The translations under genes and the position numbers were made by a program. The notes beneath the pieces were generated by a model that ran no database searches, was not told the origin of the DNA, and worked only from the letters and a program-made list of their open reading frames with translations. Shown piece after piece: positions 11,558 to 23,083 of a stretch of 64,000 nt of DNA (its first letter is position 1; every line of letters begins with the position of its first letter). This DNA is from Cryptocoryne crispatula var. balansae (lineage: Eukaryota; Streptophyta; Magnoliopsida; Alismatales; Araceae). The DNA is taken from contig CM069919.1 of assembly GCA_036172225.1 (NCBI GenBank), positions 25,173,971 through 25,237,970 on the forward strand, given 5' to 3'.

Positions 11558-13509
11558 TGTCGACTCTGAAAATTCGACGGGGTCTTCTCCTTTTCAGGGA
11601 AGTCCATGAATCCAGATCATCACCTCAAGAGGGGATGATAAAGAAAGGAAGAAAACTCGGAAAGAAACTCTCACCTCGGTCCCACACTCACATTGATCCC
11701 CGAACTTTCATCCCTTGGCGTCGCTTGATCACCAAAGAGACGGTTCAGGTCATGTGGGAGGAGGGTGATAAGAAATAAATTAAGACATGTGGTCACCAGG
11801 AACCGTGGGTTCTGATTTATAGAATTAAAATGACCGTGTGTACCTTAGCGTGAAGAGTGTGGGTTAAAGCTTCTCCTCCTTCGGCCGGCCGATGAAGAAG
11901 AGTCCTCAACGTGTGTGTGCTTGATATTCTATGCAACAAGACAAACAAACAAGTGAAATAGACTATTAGAACTAAACAAGGTGGAGTATATGTAAAGAGA
12001 ATAACATAAAACACACAATTGACTAGAAACTGACCAGATTCGGGTTATCTCTAACCCCTTTTTTTTATTTTCTGAATAACAGAATAAAAGTAATGCAAAA
12101 AAATGTAAAAAAATTATAGGAGTATGTATAATCACTAAACAAAGATATAGGAAAAATAACTGAAAGATTCTGAGTTGAATAGAGAAAGATATAGCCAAAT
12201 CTGGGTTGTCGAAAAAGCCGAGCAGCAGTCCAGGATCTGCCAGGCGCGACTTTGCTTCTACATTTGTCACGACCAGCCCAGACCTCGGAATCAAGTTACG
12301 TCGATTACAAACTGAAGAAAACTTGGAGAGGAAGAACTTTGATGAAGAGAGCTCTTGCAGAAGACGTCCACACACTGATGTAGTGGCTGAATAAGAGAGA
12401 CTTGGCAGATCACCTGCAGAACAACCTTCCTCTCTCTTGAACCGACTTTTCTCTCTCTAAAAATCACAAAATCAATGCATGAGGGAGGTTGGACGTCTTG
12501 AGATGCCTGGGGGATCGTGCTCATGCCTTTGGAATGACCGGAATCAGAGTTCATTTATAGGAGAACAGACGGTCTCATCAAGGCTAAAAAAAAGGGGTCC
12601 TTGCGCCCCACCCCTGGGCACATGCGCCCTGGTGTAGGGTGCATGCACCCCACTGAGGGGCTCATGTGCCCCCAAGTGAGGGCTCATGGCACTATTCCCT
12701 AAAAAAAGGTCTTATCCTGTTGATCGGTTCAGCGGTAGAGTCCCGGTGAAAAACTGGGTCCCTCGTGCCTCAAGGGTGGGGCGCATGTGCCCTCAAGTGA
12801 GGGCACAAGGTCACGTGCCTCACTGGTAGGGCGCATGGGCACGTGCCCTGGGTCCCGGGCGCATGTGACCAGGAACCGGGGCGCATGGGACTATTTTTGC
12901 GCGTCCTTCTTCCGGAAGCCATTACGAACACTCCCGAACTGAGAATTCGATGCCGTTTGTTGCGTTGGAAAGATAACAGGCCGAAGAAGCTTATATAGAA
13001 TCGGATCAGACATCATACCCTCCAAGCGAAAGCCACACGTAAATCGTGTAAACACGGAAATTAGCTGAATGAACAATACCTAATGATCATGCATTTAAGG
13101 TTATGGTCATATTCACACCCCGGACAAGTTTTGTTGCATACCGTGCCTTTTCGGTTTGCCGTCGGAGTCATTCTGACCTGTATCGGATCTTATGTTCACT
13201 GCCCTAACTTACCGAAAAGGCACGGTATGCAACAAAACTTGTCCGGAGTGTGAATATGACCATAACCTTAAATGCATGATCATTAGGTATTGTTCATTCA
13301 GCCAATTTCCATGTTTACACGATTTACGTGTGGCTTTCACTTGGAAATTACGGCTTTTTGCGGAAAACATCGAAAAACATCCGATTTAGTTCGGCGAAGC
13401 TCCAAATAAACTGTTTAAAGACCCGGCATAATTATAAGGTCAATCACACATGTTACCCTATAAAACATGAGTTTTATGCTCTGAATTAGGCGAATTTGGC
13501 GTGTCTACA
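11558..13509 (-). repeat. 3' LTR of element B (1952 bp)
   Basis: Minus-strand start TGTAGACACGCC at 13509 (after the PPT) and end at TGTCGAC (11558). TATAAATG on the minus strand at about 12553-12560 is the likely TATA box. GGCCGGCC is at 11883-11890. The U3 part, 12590-12890, is full of GGGC/GCCC inverted repeats such as GGGCACATGCGCCC and GGGTGCATGCACCC. Confidence 0.85.
13021..13350. repeat. Large hairpin inside B LTR
   Basis: About 140 bp at 13021-13157 (AAAGCCACACGTAAATCGTG ... ACCGTGCCTTTTCGG) is repeated in reverse complement at about 13211-13350, with a ~50-bp spacer. The A LTR carries only a single copy of this segment (11205-11330), so the inversion-duplication arose in or after the B lineage. 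Confidence 0.8.
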
Positions 13510-13523
13510 GCTCGCCTCGCCTT
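13510..13523 (-). other. Polypurine tract of B
   Basis: On the minus strand AAGGCGAGGCGAGC abuts the 3' LTR, equivalent to the tract in A, C, D and E. Confidence 0.75.
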
Positions 13524-16128
13524 GATGTCGGCTTTGTAAGGGAGTGGCATGTAATGAAGCGGAGTGACTCGGAGTGAACTGTAATGGAATGCAAGTGAAC
13601 GTAGATGAATGTAGCGGAATGGAATGGTGATGGACTGAAAAGGTGGCATCAAGGTGTAGATATAGACACGCTTATCTTCCCGATCCAGCAAAATGAATCT
13701 CTCTGAGTATTCAAGATTGCTTTCATGTTCTATCAAAACCTCATATAATTGACTGGTAAAAGATATGCCCTTGGCACGAGAGATGAAAAAGTAAATGATA
13801 AAAGATAAAAGTATGTAGCCAACCCTCAGCGTGGTGAGGAGTCCTCGAATTCGTAGGTTCATCATCAGCCAACAACCCGTACTTTGCGGTGTTCTTGTAC
13901 TGTGATGGGCTAAAGTTTGTAAAAGAGAAGTTGATCTTAAAATGAAAAAAATACCAATCGATCATATTTGGAATCTCAAGTTCATTCATGTTTCTAAAAG
14001 GGTTCATTTAAGCATAAAAAAATTGCTCGGGTATCGTGAAAACCATGGATCACGCTCTGACAAAGACCCGGTATTCGGAAAACGACAAAATAGACTTAAG
14101 CCATAGTGAGATTGAAAGACAATGGTGGGACTAACATAGAATGATGGGAAAGAAGAAACAATGGCATGACAATTGCCATTACACGGTGGGATAAAATAAA
14201 AGACACGGTGGGATAAAAGAAAGAAAAGAATAAAACATGATGGGATAAAAAGAAAGGAATAAAACATGTTGGAAGAAGAAAGGGATAAAATTAGTAATGA
14301 TGAAGAATGAAAAGGAGATGGATGTGAAAACATAGAAAATTATGTAGAAAATAGTTGAAGATATAGATTGTCTATTGGAGGTCAAGACAACCGATCAGGA
14401 ACCATCGTCCCACCAATGTTCAATTTTGGCTTATCCGTGAGTGTGAAGAAATGACCAAGCCGTCGTAGATTTTGTTGAAGGGGACCTCGGGCCCAGTCAT
14501 TTTCACTCTCAAGGTCTTCAACAATAATGCTTATAATACGTATCAAATGGACCTAACATAACTAGGTGACAAATGGTAAGAGTGATGTGAAGTGAAAAAA
14601 TGAAGTGATGGTGATGATGTGATGTGAGATTGATGAGAATTTGGATTTGAGTGAAATCTTCAGGCGTGGTGCATCGACCAGCATCTATGGTCCATCATTG
14701 TCTTGCCTTCTGACGGAATACAACACCATGAGAATGTTCAGCTGGGTGGTGCTTCCTTTCTCTTCGCCGCAAGGTTGGCATGACGTTCCTTCCAGAACAC
14801 CGATCTCACCAATTCACCTGTTGGACTTAAAAGGTTGCCTGCACACTTCCGGTTAATACCCAACAGACAGAATTGTCATATAAAGCAGATTGTTTCTGAA
14901 ATGATCAACTAAATATTTTACTATTATAACCATCATTTGGATGTCAAAACGATGTTTTTGATGATGGTTCCTTTAGCAAAAATGTCATTTTTAACATTAT
15001 ATACAATTTCTGAATTTTTTGAGATTTTTCTGAATTTTTTGAATTTTTTCTCCATGTGCCCCCGATCAGGGGCACCTGGCCATGCACCCTGGGGTGGGGC
15101 ACCTGGCCATGTGCCCCCAGATGACGGCACATGCGCCCTGAGGAAAATTTTTTATTTTTTATTCTTAAATACAATCATTTTTCTTGTATTTTCAAAAGTA
15201 TTCAATTTTTTTGGGATTTTTTGAAATATGTATTTTTTTTGAATTTTCGAAATATTCATTTTTTTTGCATTTTTTTGAGTTTTTGAAATATGCATTTTTT
15301 GTGAATTTTTTAAATATGCATGTTTTTTTTGGGTTTTTGAAATATGCATTTTTTGGGTTTTTTTTTGAAATATTCCTCTTTTTTTAATGGAGAAAATGCT
15401 AGTATTTGAGACAGTTCATCGATCTTTGGAGTTTGTCAAGACTCAAGTGGTAGATGCCACGTGCAAAAATAAAGTTCCCTACCTAGAATCCTTCTAACCT
15501 TCTTCCTTTGATCGGCTTGGGTTCCACCTGGATTTGGTCGGTTTACCCTACCCAAGGGGTTTAAGGAGGAAGAGTATAGAGGAAGTCCTTGATAGGGTTT
15601 GAAGATGTTGAGAGGGATTTCTCTACTCTCACTCAAATTACCCATTGGGATTCGGCCCCTTTGGGTTTTTTCTTTCTTTTTTTGCTCTTTTCTATGTGGC
15701 ACATATTTGGACAAGTTTTTGACCCGTGGGGACATTGCCCATCTTTTAATGCCCTTTGCCTTGACTATCATTCTGGGTACTCATTCAGACAGGTTGATCA
15801 TTTTTTTTTCTTTTCCTAACATGAGGGGTTCATTGCCCATCTTTTGGCACCCTTTTGTACCCTCTGAGACAGCCTCCTACTAGGGTGGCGAGTGTTTTCG
15901 ATACTACCCTCTCTAATCTTCTCTCCCTATCTTGGACCGAGTAGAAGAGAATAGGGTAAGGGTACTCATTCCATTTCTAGATTTCTGCCTTGCCTTTCGC
16001 AAGTGTCGGGTTGTCTGGATTCTAGGATTGGGAAGTGTTGTGTGTGTAGGATGGTACCTACCCTTGACTTCTCACGAACAACCTAGGATCGATGACTTGA
16101 GATTATACTAGTGGTTTCTCCATTTTTT
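13524..16128 (-). other. B: 3' untranslated region (~2.6 kb)
   Basis: Reverse-complement counterpart of A 8029-11024, with the same modules: the TGTTGAAG/CTTCAACA pair (plus-strand 14473-14480 and 14516-14523), the T/C-rich stretch (14150-14340), GGGC/GCCC hairpins (15055-15140), the A-rich tract (15175-15400) and the GATGGGCAATG repeats (about 15720-15840). No gene seen; ORFs such as 13458-13865 are shared with A only because the DNA is shared. Confidence 0.7.
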
Positions 16129-17117
16129 ATGGAAAGTACTTTTTGAGGTAAACTCCATTCCAAGGATGATTCAATTTTTCTCTATCTGCATTAGTCAAGT
16201 CATATGCATTCCCTGGATACTTTTCAGTGATTACAAAAGGCCCTTTCCCAGTTAGGTTGCAACTTGGAGCGGGGACCCCCTGGCTTAACGAATATGCGTT
16301 TGACTACCATCTCACCGATCTCGAATTTTCTCTCGACCACCCTCTTTTGATAAAACCTTTTGATTCTATTCTGATAAGTCTGGGCATGCTCGGCGGCGGC
16401 TAGCCTTCTTTCATCCAAGAGTTCAAGCTGTGCAAGGAGAGATTCTCTTCTCTCATCAACAAGAATATCCCTGTCGAGCTGAACTCTGAGAGATGGAAGT
16501 AATACTTCGTAGGGAACCACTGCTTCCATCCCATATGCCAAAGCATACGGGGTTTGTCCAGTGGGAGTCCTTACAGAAGTACGATAAGCCCATAGAGCAT
16601 CTACAAGCTTATCAGGCCAGTCGGCAAATTTGCTAGACTTACAAGATTTCTTGATGATTTTGATTAAGGTCCTATTGGTGGCTTCTGCTAGACCATTGCC
16701 TTGAGGATAGTATGGTGATGAATGATGCAATGAAATGTGATACCTATTGCAAAGATCGCGCAGATCTTAAGAAAGAAATTGTGGCCCATTATCGGTGACG
16801 ATGTCGCTGGGGATCCCGAACCTTGCCAGGATGTTGCGCTTGATGAAGGAGCAGACTGTTGACGCTTTAATCTCCATGAATGCTTCTGCTTCAGCCCACT
16901 TTGTGAAGTACTCTGTTGCCGTTAGAATGAATGATTTTGAGCGCATTTCGGAGTTGAGGTCACTCAAGGGGCCAATGATATCAAAAGCCCACATGGCGAA
17001 AGGCCATGGGGCATGAATTGGATGAAGGGAAGATGCGGGAGAGTGAATCTTATCGGCATGGAGTTGACATGAATGACAATGCCGGACAAAGATGGAGCAG
17101 TCTTCTTCTAGAGTTGG
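16129..17117 (-). pseudogene. B: integrase catalytic core and C-terminus (broken)
   Basis: Carries MWAFDIIGPLSDL and IVTDNGPQFLS (16767-16994), then HHSSPYYPQGNGLAEATNRT with the catalytic Glu (16224-16730), and the C-terminal LKKYFP ending at about 16129. A stop near 16766 and a frameshift near 16230 interrupt the frame. The D,D35E residues are all present, so decay is recent compared with A. Confidence 0.85.
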
Positions 17118-17969
17118 CTAATAATACCCTTGTTGGATGATTTTCTTAGCAAGGGTTTGGGCATTCACATGACCACCACAAACTCCAGAATGTGCTTCCT
17201 TCAGCACTAACTCAGCTTCTTCTTCATCAAGACATCTGAGTAAGATTCCACTTAGGCTTCTCTTGTAGAGCACTCCTTCTAGGATTGTATACCTCTGGGA
17301 TACTCTTCTGATTTCCTTCTTTTCCTTGGTGGTTGATCCAGGTGGGTATGACTGATCTTGGCAATACCTCGCAATCTCTTCATACCAAGGTCTCTCACCT
17401 TCTTCTAATTCTTCCAACTCAATCAAGGAGATTTCTTCTTTATGTTCTAAGTATTCCTTTCTGTTGAACCTCTCCTTAACCTTCAGAAAATGTCCATCCT
17501 CAATTGCTGGAATTGTCCTCTTACAGATGTGTATAGTCCGCACTTGCCTGCCTAGCGGGACAGATAGAGATGAAGCTAGTGAAGCTAAGGCATCGGCGAG
17601 GATATTCTGAGAGCGGGGGACATGAACAAAGGTGAGTTTAAAGAATAGCTTGATGTAGCAGGTGGTGAGCTCTTGGTAGGGTTTGAGGTTTGGATGAGAA
17701 GTTCGGTACTTGGATAGGACCTGGCGTAGGATCAATTGACTATCACCTATCACCCTCAGTTCGGTGGCACCATGGAAATGAGCGGCCTCCAGCCCGGCCA
17801 GCAAGGCTTCATACTCAGCTATGTTGTTGGTTACTGGAAAGTTAAGCTGAAAAGCCTGTGGAATGGTGACACCTTCAGGTGACAGAAAGACAATACCTAT
17901 CCCTCTACCATGAGAGTTCAGAGCCCCGTCGAAATATAATGTCCAAAGATTGGAAGATCGGACTGACAT
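17118..17969 (-). pseudogene. B: second RNase H, linker and integrase zinc domain
   Basis: Open frame of 283 residues. The archaeal-type RNase H shows catalytic Asp in LYFDGALNSHGRG, Glu in IAEYEALLAGLEAA and Asp in VIGDSQLILRQ. An acidic linker (SLIELEELEEGERPWYEE) and the first half of the integrase zinc domain (HSGVCGGHVNAQ) follow. It ends at TAA just before the CHSC half. Upstream, a frameshift near 18050 separates it from the first RNase H. Confidence 0.85.
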
Positions 17970-18475
17970 TAGTTCGTCATCCGGTAACTCCGACCGGACT
18001 GGGTCAAAGATGGGTATGGGATGATGGGCAAGGTGTTCAGCAATAGCATAGCCCTAATTGCCTTCTGTGGGACATAAGTGATATCAAATTGGGATAAGAA
18101 ACTCTGCCATCGCCCTAACCGATCAGTCAAGACTGTCTTCTCTAACAGAAACTTGATGGGATTGATACGAGCAATGAGCTTGACTTGGTGAGCAAGGAAA
18201 TAATGTTTGAGTTTCTGAACCACCCAAACAAGAGCAGCACAGGTCTTTTCTACCACAGTGTACTTCAGCTCACAAACATCAAACATCTTAGACAAGTAAT
18301 AAGTAGCTCGATCTTTCCCTTCTTCATCAACTTGTGCAAGGACTGCCTCAAGAGAGTTCTCAAGAACTGAAATGTAGAGGACCAAGGGCTTGTCGGGAAT
18401 TGGTGGTCTAAGTACAGGGGGACTTGCCAGGTATGTTTTCAACCCATCAAACGCCTCCTGGCACTTTGAATCTCA
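17969..18475 (-). pseudogene. B: first RNase H (connection) domain
   Basis: 157-residue frame, beginning in the same frame as RT but separated from it by TGA at 18473-18475 where the homologues have Trp. LYISVLENSLEAVLAQVDEE lacks the first catalytic Asp of a normal RNase H. It ends out of frame after TYVPQKAIRA. Confidence 0.8.
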
Positions 18476-19228
18476 TTTAAATTCGGCACCCGCCTTGGTT
18501 AACTCATAGAAAGGTTTACACATTTGGGAATGTTGTGAGATAAACCGGCGGACAAATTGTAGCCTCACAATCAAACCTCGAAGCTCTTTCATATTCTTCG
18601 GGGGAGGCATACCAATAATTGCCTTGGCCTTGTTTGGGTCGATCTCTATGCCCCTTTTGCTTACTATGAACCCAAGTAGCTTTCCTGATGAAACTCCAAA
18701 TGTACATTTCTTAGGGTTCATTTTCAGCTTATATTCTCTAGCTCTTTGCAAAACTTTCCTTAGCACTTCAGAATGATCTTCCCGACTCTTGGACTTGATA
18801 ACCAAATCATCCACATACACCTCTACAAGGGTGTGCATCATGTCGTGAAAGATAGCCATCATAGCCCTCTGATATGTAGCACCAGCATTCTTTAACCCAA
18901 AGGGCATGACAACATAGCAATATGTTCCCCAAGGTGTAGTGAATGAGGTCTTCTCTTGGTCCTCCTCAGCTAACCGGATCTGATTGTATCCAGAATAGCC
19001 ATCCATGAATGAAAGCATTTCAAATCCAGCTGTGTTATCAACCAAAACATCGATATGAGGCAAAGGGAAATCATCCTTAGGACAAGCTCGGTTCAAGTCC
19101 CTGAAGTCTATACAAATCCAAATTCGTCCATCCTTCTTCATAACAGGGACTATGTTAGCCACCCATTGCGGATATAGGACAACTTTAATAAATTTTGCTT
19201 GGTGTAGTTTGTCAACCTCTTCTTTCAT
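18473..19228 (-). pseudogene. B: reverse transcriptase
   Basis: Nearly complete RT in one open frame of 251 residues: PQWVANIVPVMKKDG, ICIDFRDLNRACPKDDFPLP, FMDGYSGYNQIRLAEEDQEK, MPFGLKNAGATYQRAMM, VYVDDLVIKSKSRED, GKLLGFIVSKRGIEIDP. Both catalytic Asp residues of YVDD are intact. It is the best-preserved RT in the window. One stop upstream (19289-19291) splits it from its linker, and the downstream stop at 18473 cuts it from RNase H. It would copy the element's RNA into DNA in the particle. Confidence 0.92.
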
Positions 19229-19288
19229 TTTGAGTGCAATATCAAGGTGGAACCTTCTGAGCTTTTGTTTAACCGGGGTAGTTCCAGG

Positions 19289-19945
19289 TTACAAGGTTAA
19301 TCTATGTTCAACCAATGAATTATCTAATCCCGGCATGTCTTCATATGTCCATGCGAACGTGTCTTTATATTCTTCCAAAACATTGATCAAACATTGTTCT
19401 ATTGAGAGAGTGAGGTTTGCACTAATGAGGATAGTCTTAGGATCTTCCAGGGTTCCTAAATTTAGTTCCTTGGTCGGTTCATTCCCTATGGCTAATGGTT
19501 CTTCAAATCTTCTAAGTCCAGATGCATATGCATCAGCCAAGTCATCGATTTCATCCTCGGATTCGGGATCCTTCTCTGATACCACCTCATATACTCCCAA
19601 AGTATGATCTATGTTATGCTCATCCTCATATCGGATTTCATCTAGCTGGATGGTATTATCTAAAAAGTTTGGCAGCCTTGCACACTCTATGCATTTCTGA
19701 GCCAATTGTTGCAGATACCTATTTGGAACTCGCTTACCTCTGACTTTCCTATTTCCTAACCTAACTTGACCTACTGAAGATAAAGCTGGAAAGGTGGTAT
19801 TTACAGTGGAGGGAGGATCGAGTAAATTGATCAATGATTCAGAAAAGAGGGATCCCTGATTGGGAGCGCCCTCTGGGATGAGTAGAGACGCCTCCTCGAT
19901 GGAAATGTGAGTTTCAGAGAAGACGTTTTTTTTTGGAAATTTCAA
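19289..19945 (-). pseudogene. B: acidic linker between G-patch region and RT
   Basis: 218-residue frame, in phase with RT. It contains THISIEEASLLIPEGAPNQ, the basic patch NRKVRGKRVPNRYLQQLAQK, then YEVVSEKDPESEDEIDDLAD and FAWTYEDMPGLDNSLVEHRL, the segment that normally leads into RT. In C and D the breakpoint of the RT deletion lies in this linker. Confidence 0.8.
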
Positions 19946-20764
19946 GTAAAAAGATAGAATGAGCCTGAGTGACTCGAGGCTTGCTAGAAGATGACTGAAT
20001 TAATAAAGAGAAAAACTTAAGAATAAAAGGGAAAATGGGGCTCGTGGGCCCAATGGTAACAGAAAGTGGACACATGGGTCCAAAACTGATGAAAAAAGTA
20101 AACGGGTACGTGGACCCGATCATAGAAATAAATGGGCATGTGAGCCCATGTTGGAAAAGCCCTCATTTCTGAAGTTGATGAGGGAAGCAAATGGGCAAGC
20201 TGGCCCAGTAAGAGTAGAAGGTTGAAGAGGGCACATGGGCCCAAAGTGGGTAAGTGGGCCCTGAAGCCCATCCAAAAGATCTAGAAACAAAGGTACGAGG
20301 TTCAACCATGGGATTGTTGTATTTGGGCCTCGTGGAATGGTTTTGACTTGGGTGGTATGCTCAACCAGATGATCCAATATTGGTCTGCCCTTGGGTGGTT
20401 CTTGATATTCTTCCCCACTTGAGAACAAACGAGTTAAAGATAAGCACAGGTCTTCCAAGTCTTCTTCTTCTTCATTTGGAGCCTTTCTTCTCTTGACAGC
20501 TATCATGGAACTTTTGCCATCTTCAGTCATCATCATTGTCTCCCCTTTGATAAAGAATGTATGGAGTCCCATGGCATATCTTGGCTGGAAGATCCTCCTT
20601 GGGATAGAACCCTCTTCATATCCCAACCCCTGCCTACGTGGCCTTTTCACAGTTTCAATTGGCTGAGTGATCCCTTGAAGATCCTTGCCTAAACCTCTTC
20701 CAGGCTGATAGCCCAATTTCATCATCATCCGCCATCCCAGTGTGTCTGGTAGAGAGGCGGTCAT
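19946..20764 (-). pseudogene. B: G-patch and Gly/Pro-rich region
   Basis: The frame 20120-20764 opens with LGWRMMMKLGYQPGRGLGKD, a clear G-patch (spaced glycines, GRGLG core), followed by QGLGYEEG, an acidic stretch and then the GP-rich repeats; a frameshift near 20150 moves the repeats into another frame (20017-20271). A one-base loss at about 20762 also separates it from the protease frame, whose homologue in A continues across this point. Confidence 0.8.
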
Positions 20765-21670
20765 GCACTGACTTCTGGCAATTCTCCCACTGAGATCTGG
20801 GGTTGTATTGACAGACCTAGGGGTAGAGAAGCATCGTTCAGCTCGTCCCTTATAGGCATGCTAGTGACCTTGACCACCTGTCCTTTAAAGGGAAATTTTA
20901 TGCACTGGTGGTTTGCTGAAGCCACAGCTCCTATTGCCTCCAAGTATGGCCTCCCAAGTATAGCCCGAAAAGTTGGATCCAATTCTAGAATATGAAAATC
21001 TGCTGTGACCGTACATGGTCCAAGTTTGACTTCTAGAGTGACCACTCCACGTGCAGACTTCTTGGAATTGTCATAGGCCGCCACCATGGCACAAGATGGC
21101 TTGATTTCTTGCTCAGAAATGCCACACAACTGCAAAGTTTCTGGCGGCATAACGTTGATAGAAGCTCCAGTGTCAACCAAACATGATTTCACTTTGACAT
21201 TGCAGATGATAACAGCCACATGCAAAGCATATCTCCTAAATTATGGATCTGCTAATTCTTCCTGAGAGAAAGTGAGTGTTGGGTGCTCACTTCTAGGGGC
21301 TAACACTGTAGTGATCTTCTCAGGTGGGAGATCTTCATTCACCATGACCTTTTGCAAGTACTGCTGTAGAATCTCCTGATGCACCTTTGATCTTTTAATC
21401 AACTCAAGTATGGAAATACGGGCCGGTGTTTTATCTAAATGCTTTAACAGATCATAGGCTATGTCTGGCAATGGTTCTTCTACTTGTTCCTCCTTCATTG
21501 GATCCTGCGGTTGAGTACTAGCTTGGGGAAAGAGCCGCTGGAACATCCTCCCACTCCGAAACACCGGGGCTATTTGGCGGTCGGGTAGAGGTGACAGGTT
21601 AACTGGGGTGGATTGTGGTGGAACAGGTGGTGTAGGTGTAGGTATGATAGGTAATGGGATTGGTGGTTCT
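20761..21670 (-). pseudogene. B: end of gag and aspartic protease
   Basis: 21241-21564 carries the pre-protease helix block (LDKTPARISILELIKRSKVH). A TAA at about 21238-21240 breaks the frame. 20761-21225 is the protease, with SCLVDTGASINVMPPETL and AILGRPYLEAIGAVASANHQ. The segment 21565-21670 is Pro/Thr-rich and runs directly into the C insertion; its continuation is at 62934. Confidence 0.85.
21666..21670 (+). repeat. Target-site duplication of C, left copy (GTTCT)
   Basis: GTTCT immediately before the C 5' LTR and again at 62929-62933 after its 3' LTR. The two copies flank 41 kb, which confirms that everything between is one nested insertion. Confidence 0.9.
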
Positions 21671-23060
21671 TGTAGACACGCAATTTTGGCCTAGTTGAAG
21701 AGCTTAAATTCTTGTTTTCATGAATAATATTTGAGTAACCTTTCAAGAGAACCGAGTTTTCCGGAAAATTCAAGTTTTTCGGCGCATTTTGAAGAAGATC
21801 GATAGGCGTTGACCAGGGTAAAAGCGCCCTATATACAGGGCACCTAGCGCCCTGTATATAGGGCACCTGACGCCCTATATATAAGGCACCAAATCAAATC
21901 GACTTGACTAGCCGATTTGACCACTCACAGTGACTCATCTAATCGATTTGACATATCTCATGATGCTGGCACCCCATATATAGGGCGCTATGCCGCGTGG
22001 CACTGCTTTTCAAAAATGGCCAAAGTACCCTCTTTTAGGCTATAAATAGACCCCCATTTGGAGCTGGGAGGAGGTTCCAACTTCGTGCCACCCTAGAGCT
22101 CATCCAACATCACGTTTCTAAGCCATCTACACCTCCCATAAGCCTTCAATCCGATCCAAAACCCTCTCCCAAAAACCCCAAAAACCTGTAGTTTCCTTCT
22201 TCAGAAATATGATTTTTCTCTGACTTTGAGGGCCTCTACACTCCATTTCCCTTACATCTAGTGCCAAGACACTCTTCCATTAGCTTCACTTGCGAATTGG
22301 CTGCTTGAAGAAGTCCTTTTTCCATCTTGGAGGTCTTCCTATACTCCGGGGCGACGCCGCGAAGAAGGGAAGAAAATCTGCTGAAGCTAGTCCCTGGTTC
22401 CCCATAAAAAGGGCGCTTTGACTTTGGTCAACTTGCCCCATCAAGGGGACACCTGCAGCAGGCGCCCCATATATGGGGCACTAGCAGGAGCAGACCCCAT
22501 TTTGCAATTTTTTGAGTTTATTTAACTTTCCGGTCGATCCTTTACTCCCCCCTTTCATTTTAACTCTCATTAACATGTCATTTAGCATATATTGAGCCAC
22601 TCATTTGCATTTTCATGCATATCTAAACCTTCTTAATAGGGGTTGGGATTTAGTCCCAATCCAGTTAGTCTCTTTACTTTTGCATGTTTGAATTTAAATT
22701 TGAGCACGATACTATGCTTTCATTAGAACTAATGAACCTTTCACTTGTTTCTATGTTTTCTTATGGACATTTTTAGGTAAATCCGATTGAGGCGGAGCTT
22801 CAACCGGATCGAAGACGAAGGACTCACTAAGCTCTCTTCTTTCGGCCGGCCGAGAGAGGAGAAGTCGGAACCCAACAATCTCCCTGTTTCCAAAGGTACG
22901 ACGGTCATTCCTCCATTTCATTTCTTTTCATTCTACTATATTTTGGAGACTTTAGCTCCTGGCGACCACAACCACTAACATCTCATCCACCAAGTCTCCA
23001 AAGCAAGTGTAGGGGCTGGAAAAGGGGAGATCTACGGATATCCCGTTTCGGGTGCTTACA
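21671..23060 (+). repeat. 5' LTR of C (1390 bp)
   Basis: TGTAGACACG ... GGTGCTTACA. A palindromic tandem array (unit GCGCCCTATATACAGGGCAC, about 3 copies, 21833-21892) lies upstream of the TATA box. GGCCGGCC is at 22844-22851. It is 123 bp shorter than the 3' LTR of the same element, almost all of it in the array. Confidence 0.92.
22041..22048 (+). promoter_or_regulatory. TATA box in C 5' LTR
   Basis: TATAAATA in GGCTATAAATAGACC. The same octamer is at 25981-25988 (D 5' LTR), 53226-53233 (D 3' LTR) and 61908-61915 (C 3' LTR), always after the palindromic array. The transcript start is expected ~30 bases downstream; not mapped. Confidence 0.75.
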
Positions 23061-23065
23061 CCTTT

Positions 23066-23083
23066 TGGCGACCATGGTGGGAC
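23066..23083 (+). other. Primer-binding site of C
   Basis: TGGCGACCATGGTGGGAC five bases after the LTR; one base differs from the canonical form in E and F (CACGG). Confidence 0.75.

Larger units (their letters stand above)
11558..21670 (-). mobile_element. Element B: Tat-type retrotransposon, main part (continues at 62934-64000)
   Basis: Minus-strand sister copy of A, with 3' LTR, PPT, 3' region, integrase, RNase H domains, RT, linker, G-patch and protease. It is interrupted in gag at 21670 by element C and resumes at 62934; the duplicated GTTCT on both sides of C proves the continuity. The 5' LTR lies beyond the window. It is less decayed than A but carries several stops and frameshifts. 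Confidence 0.9.
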
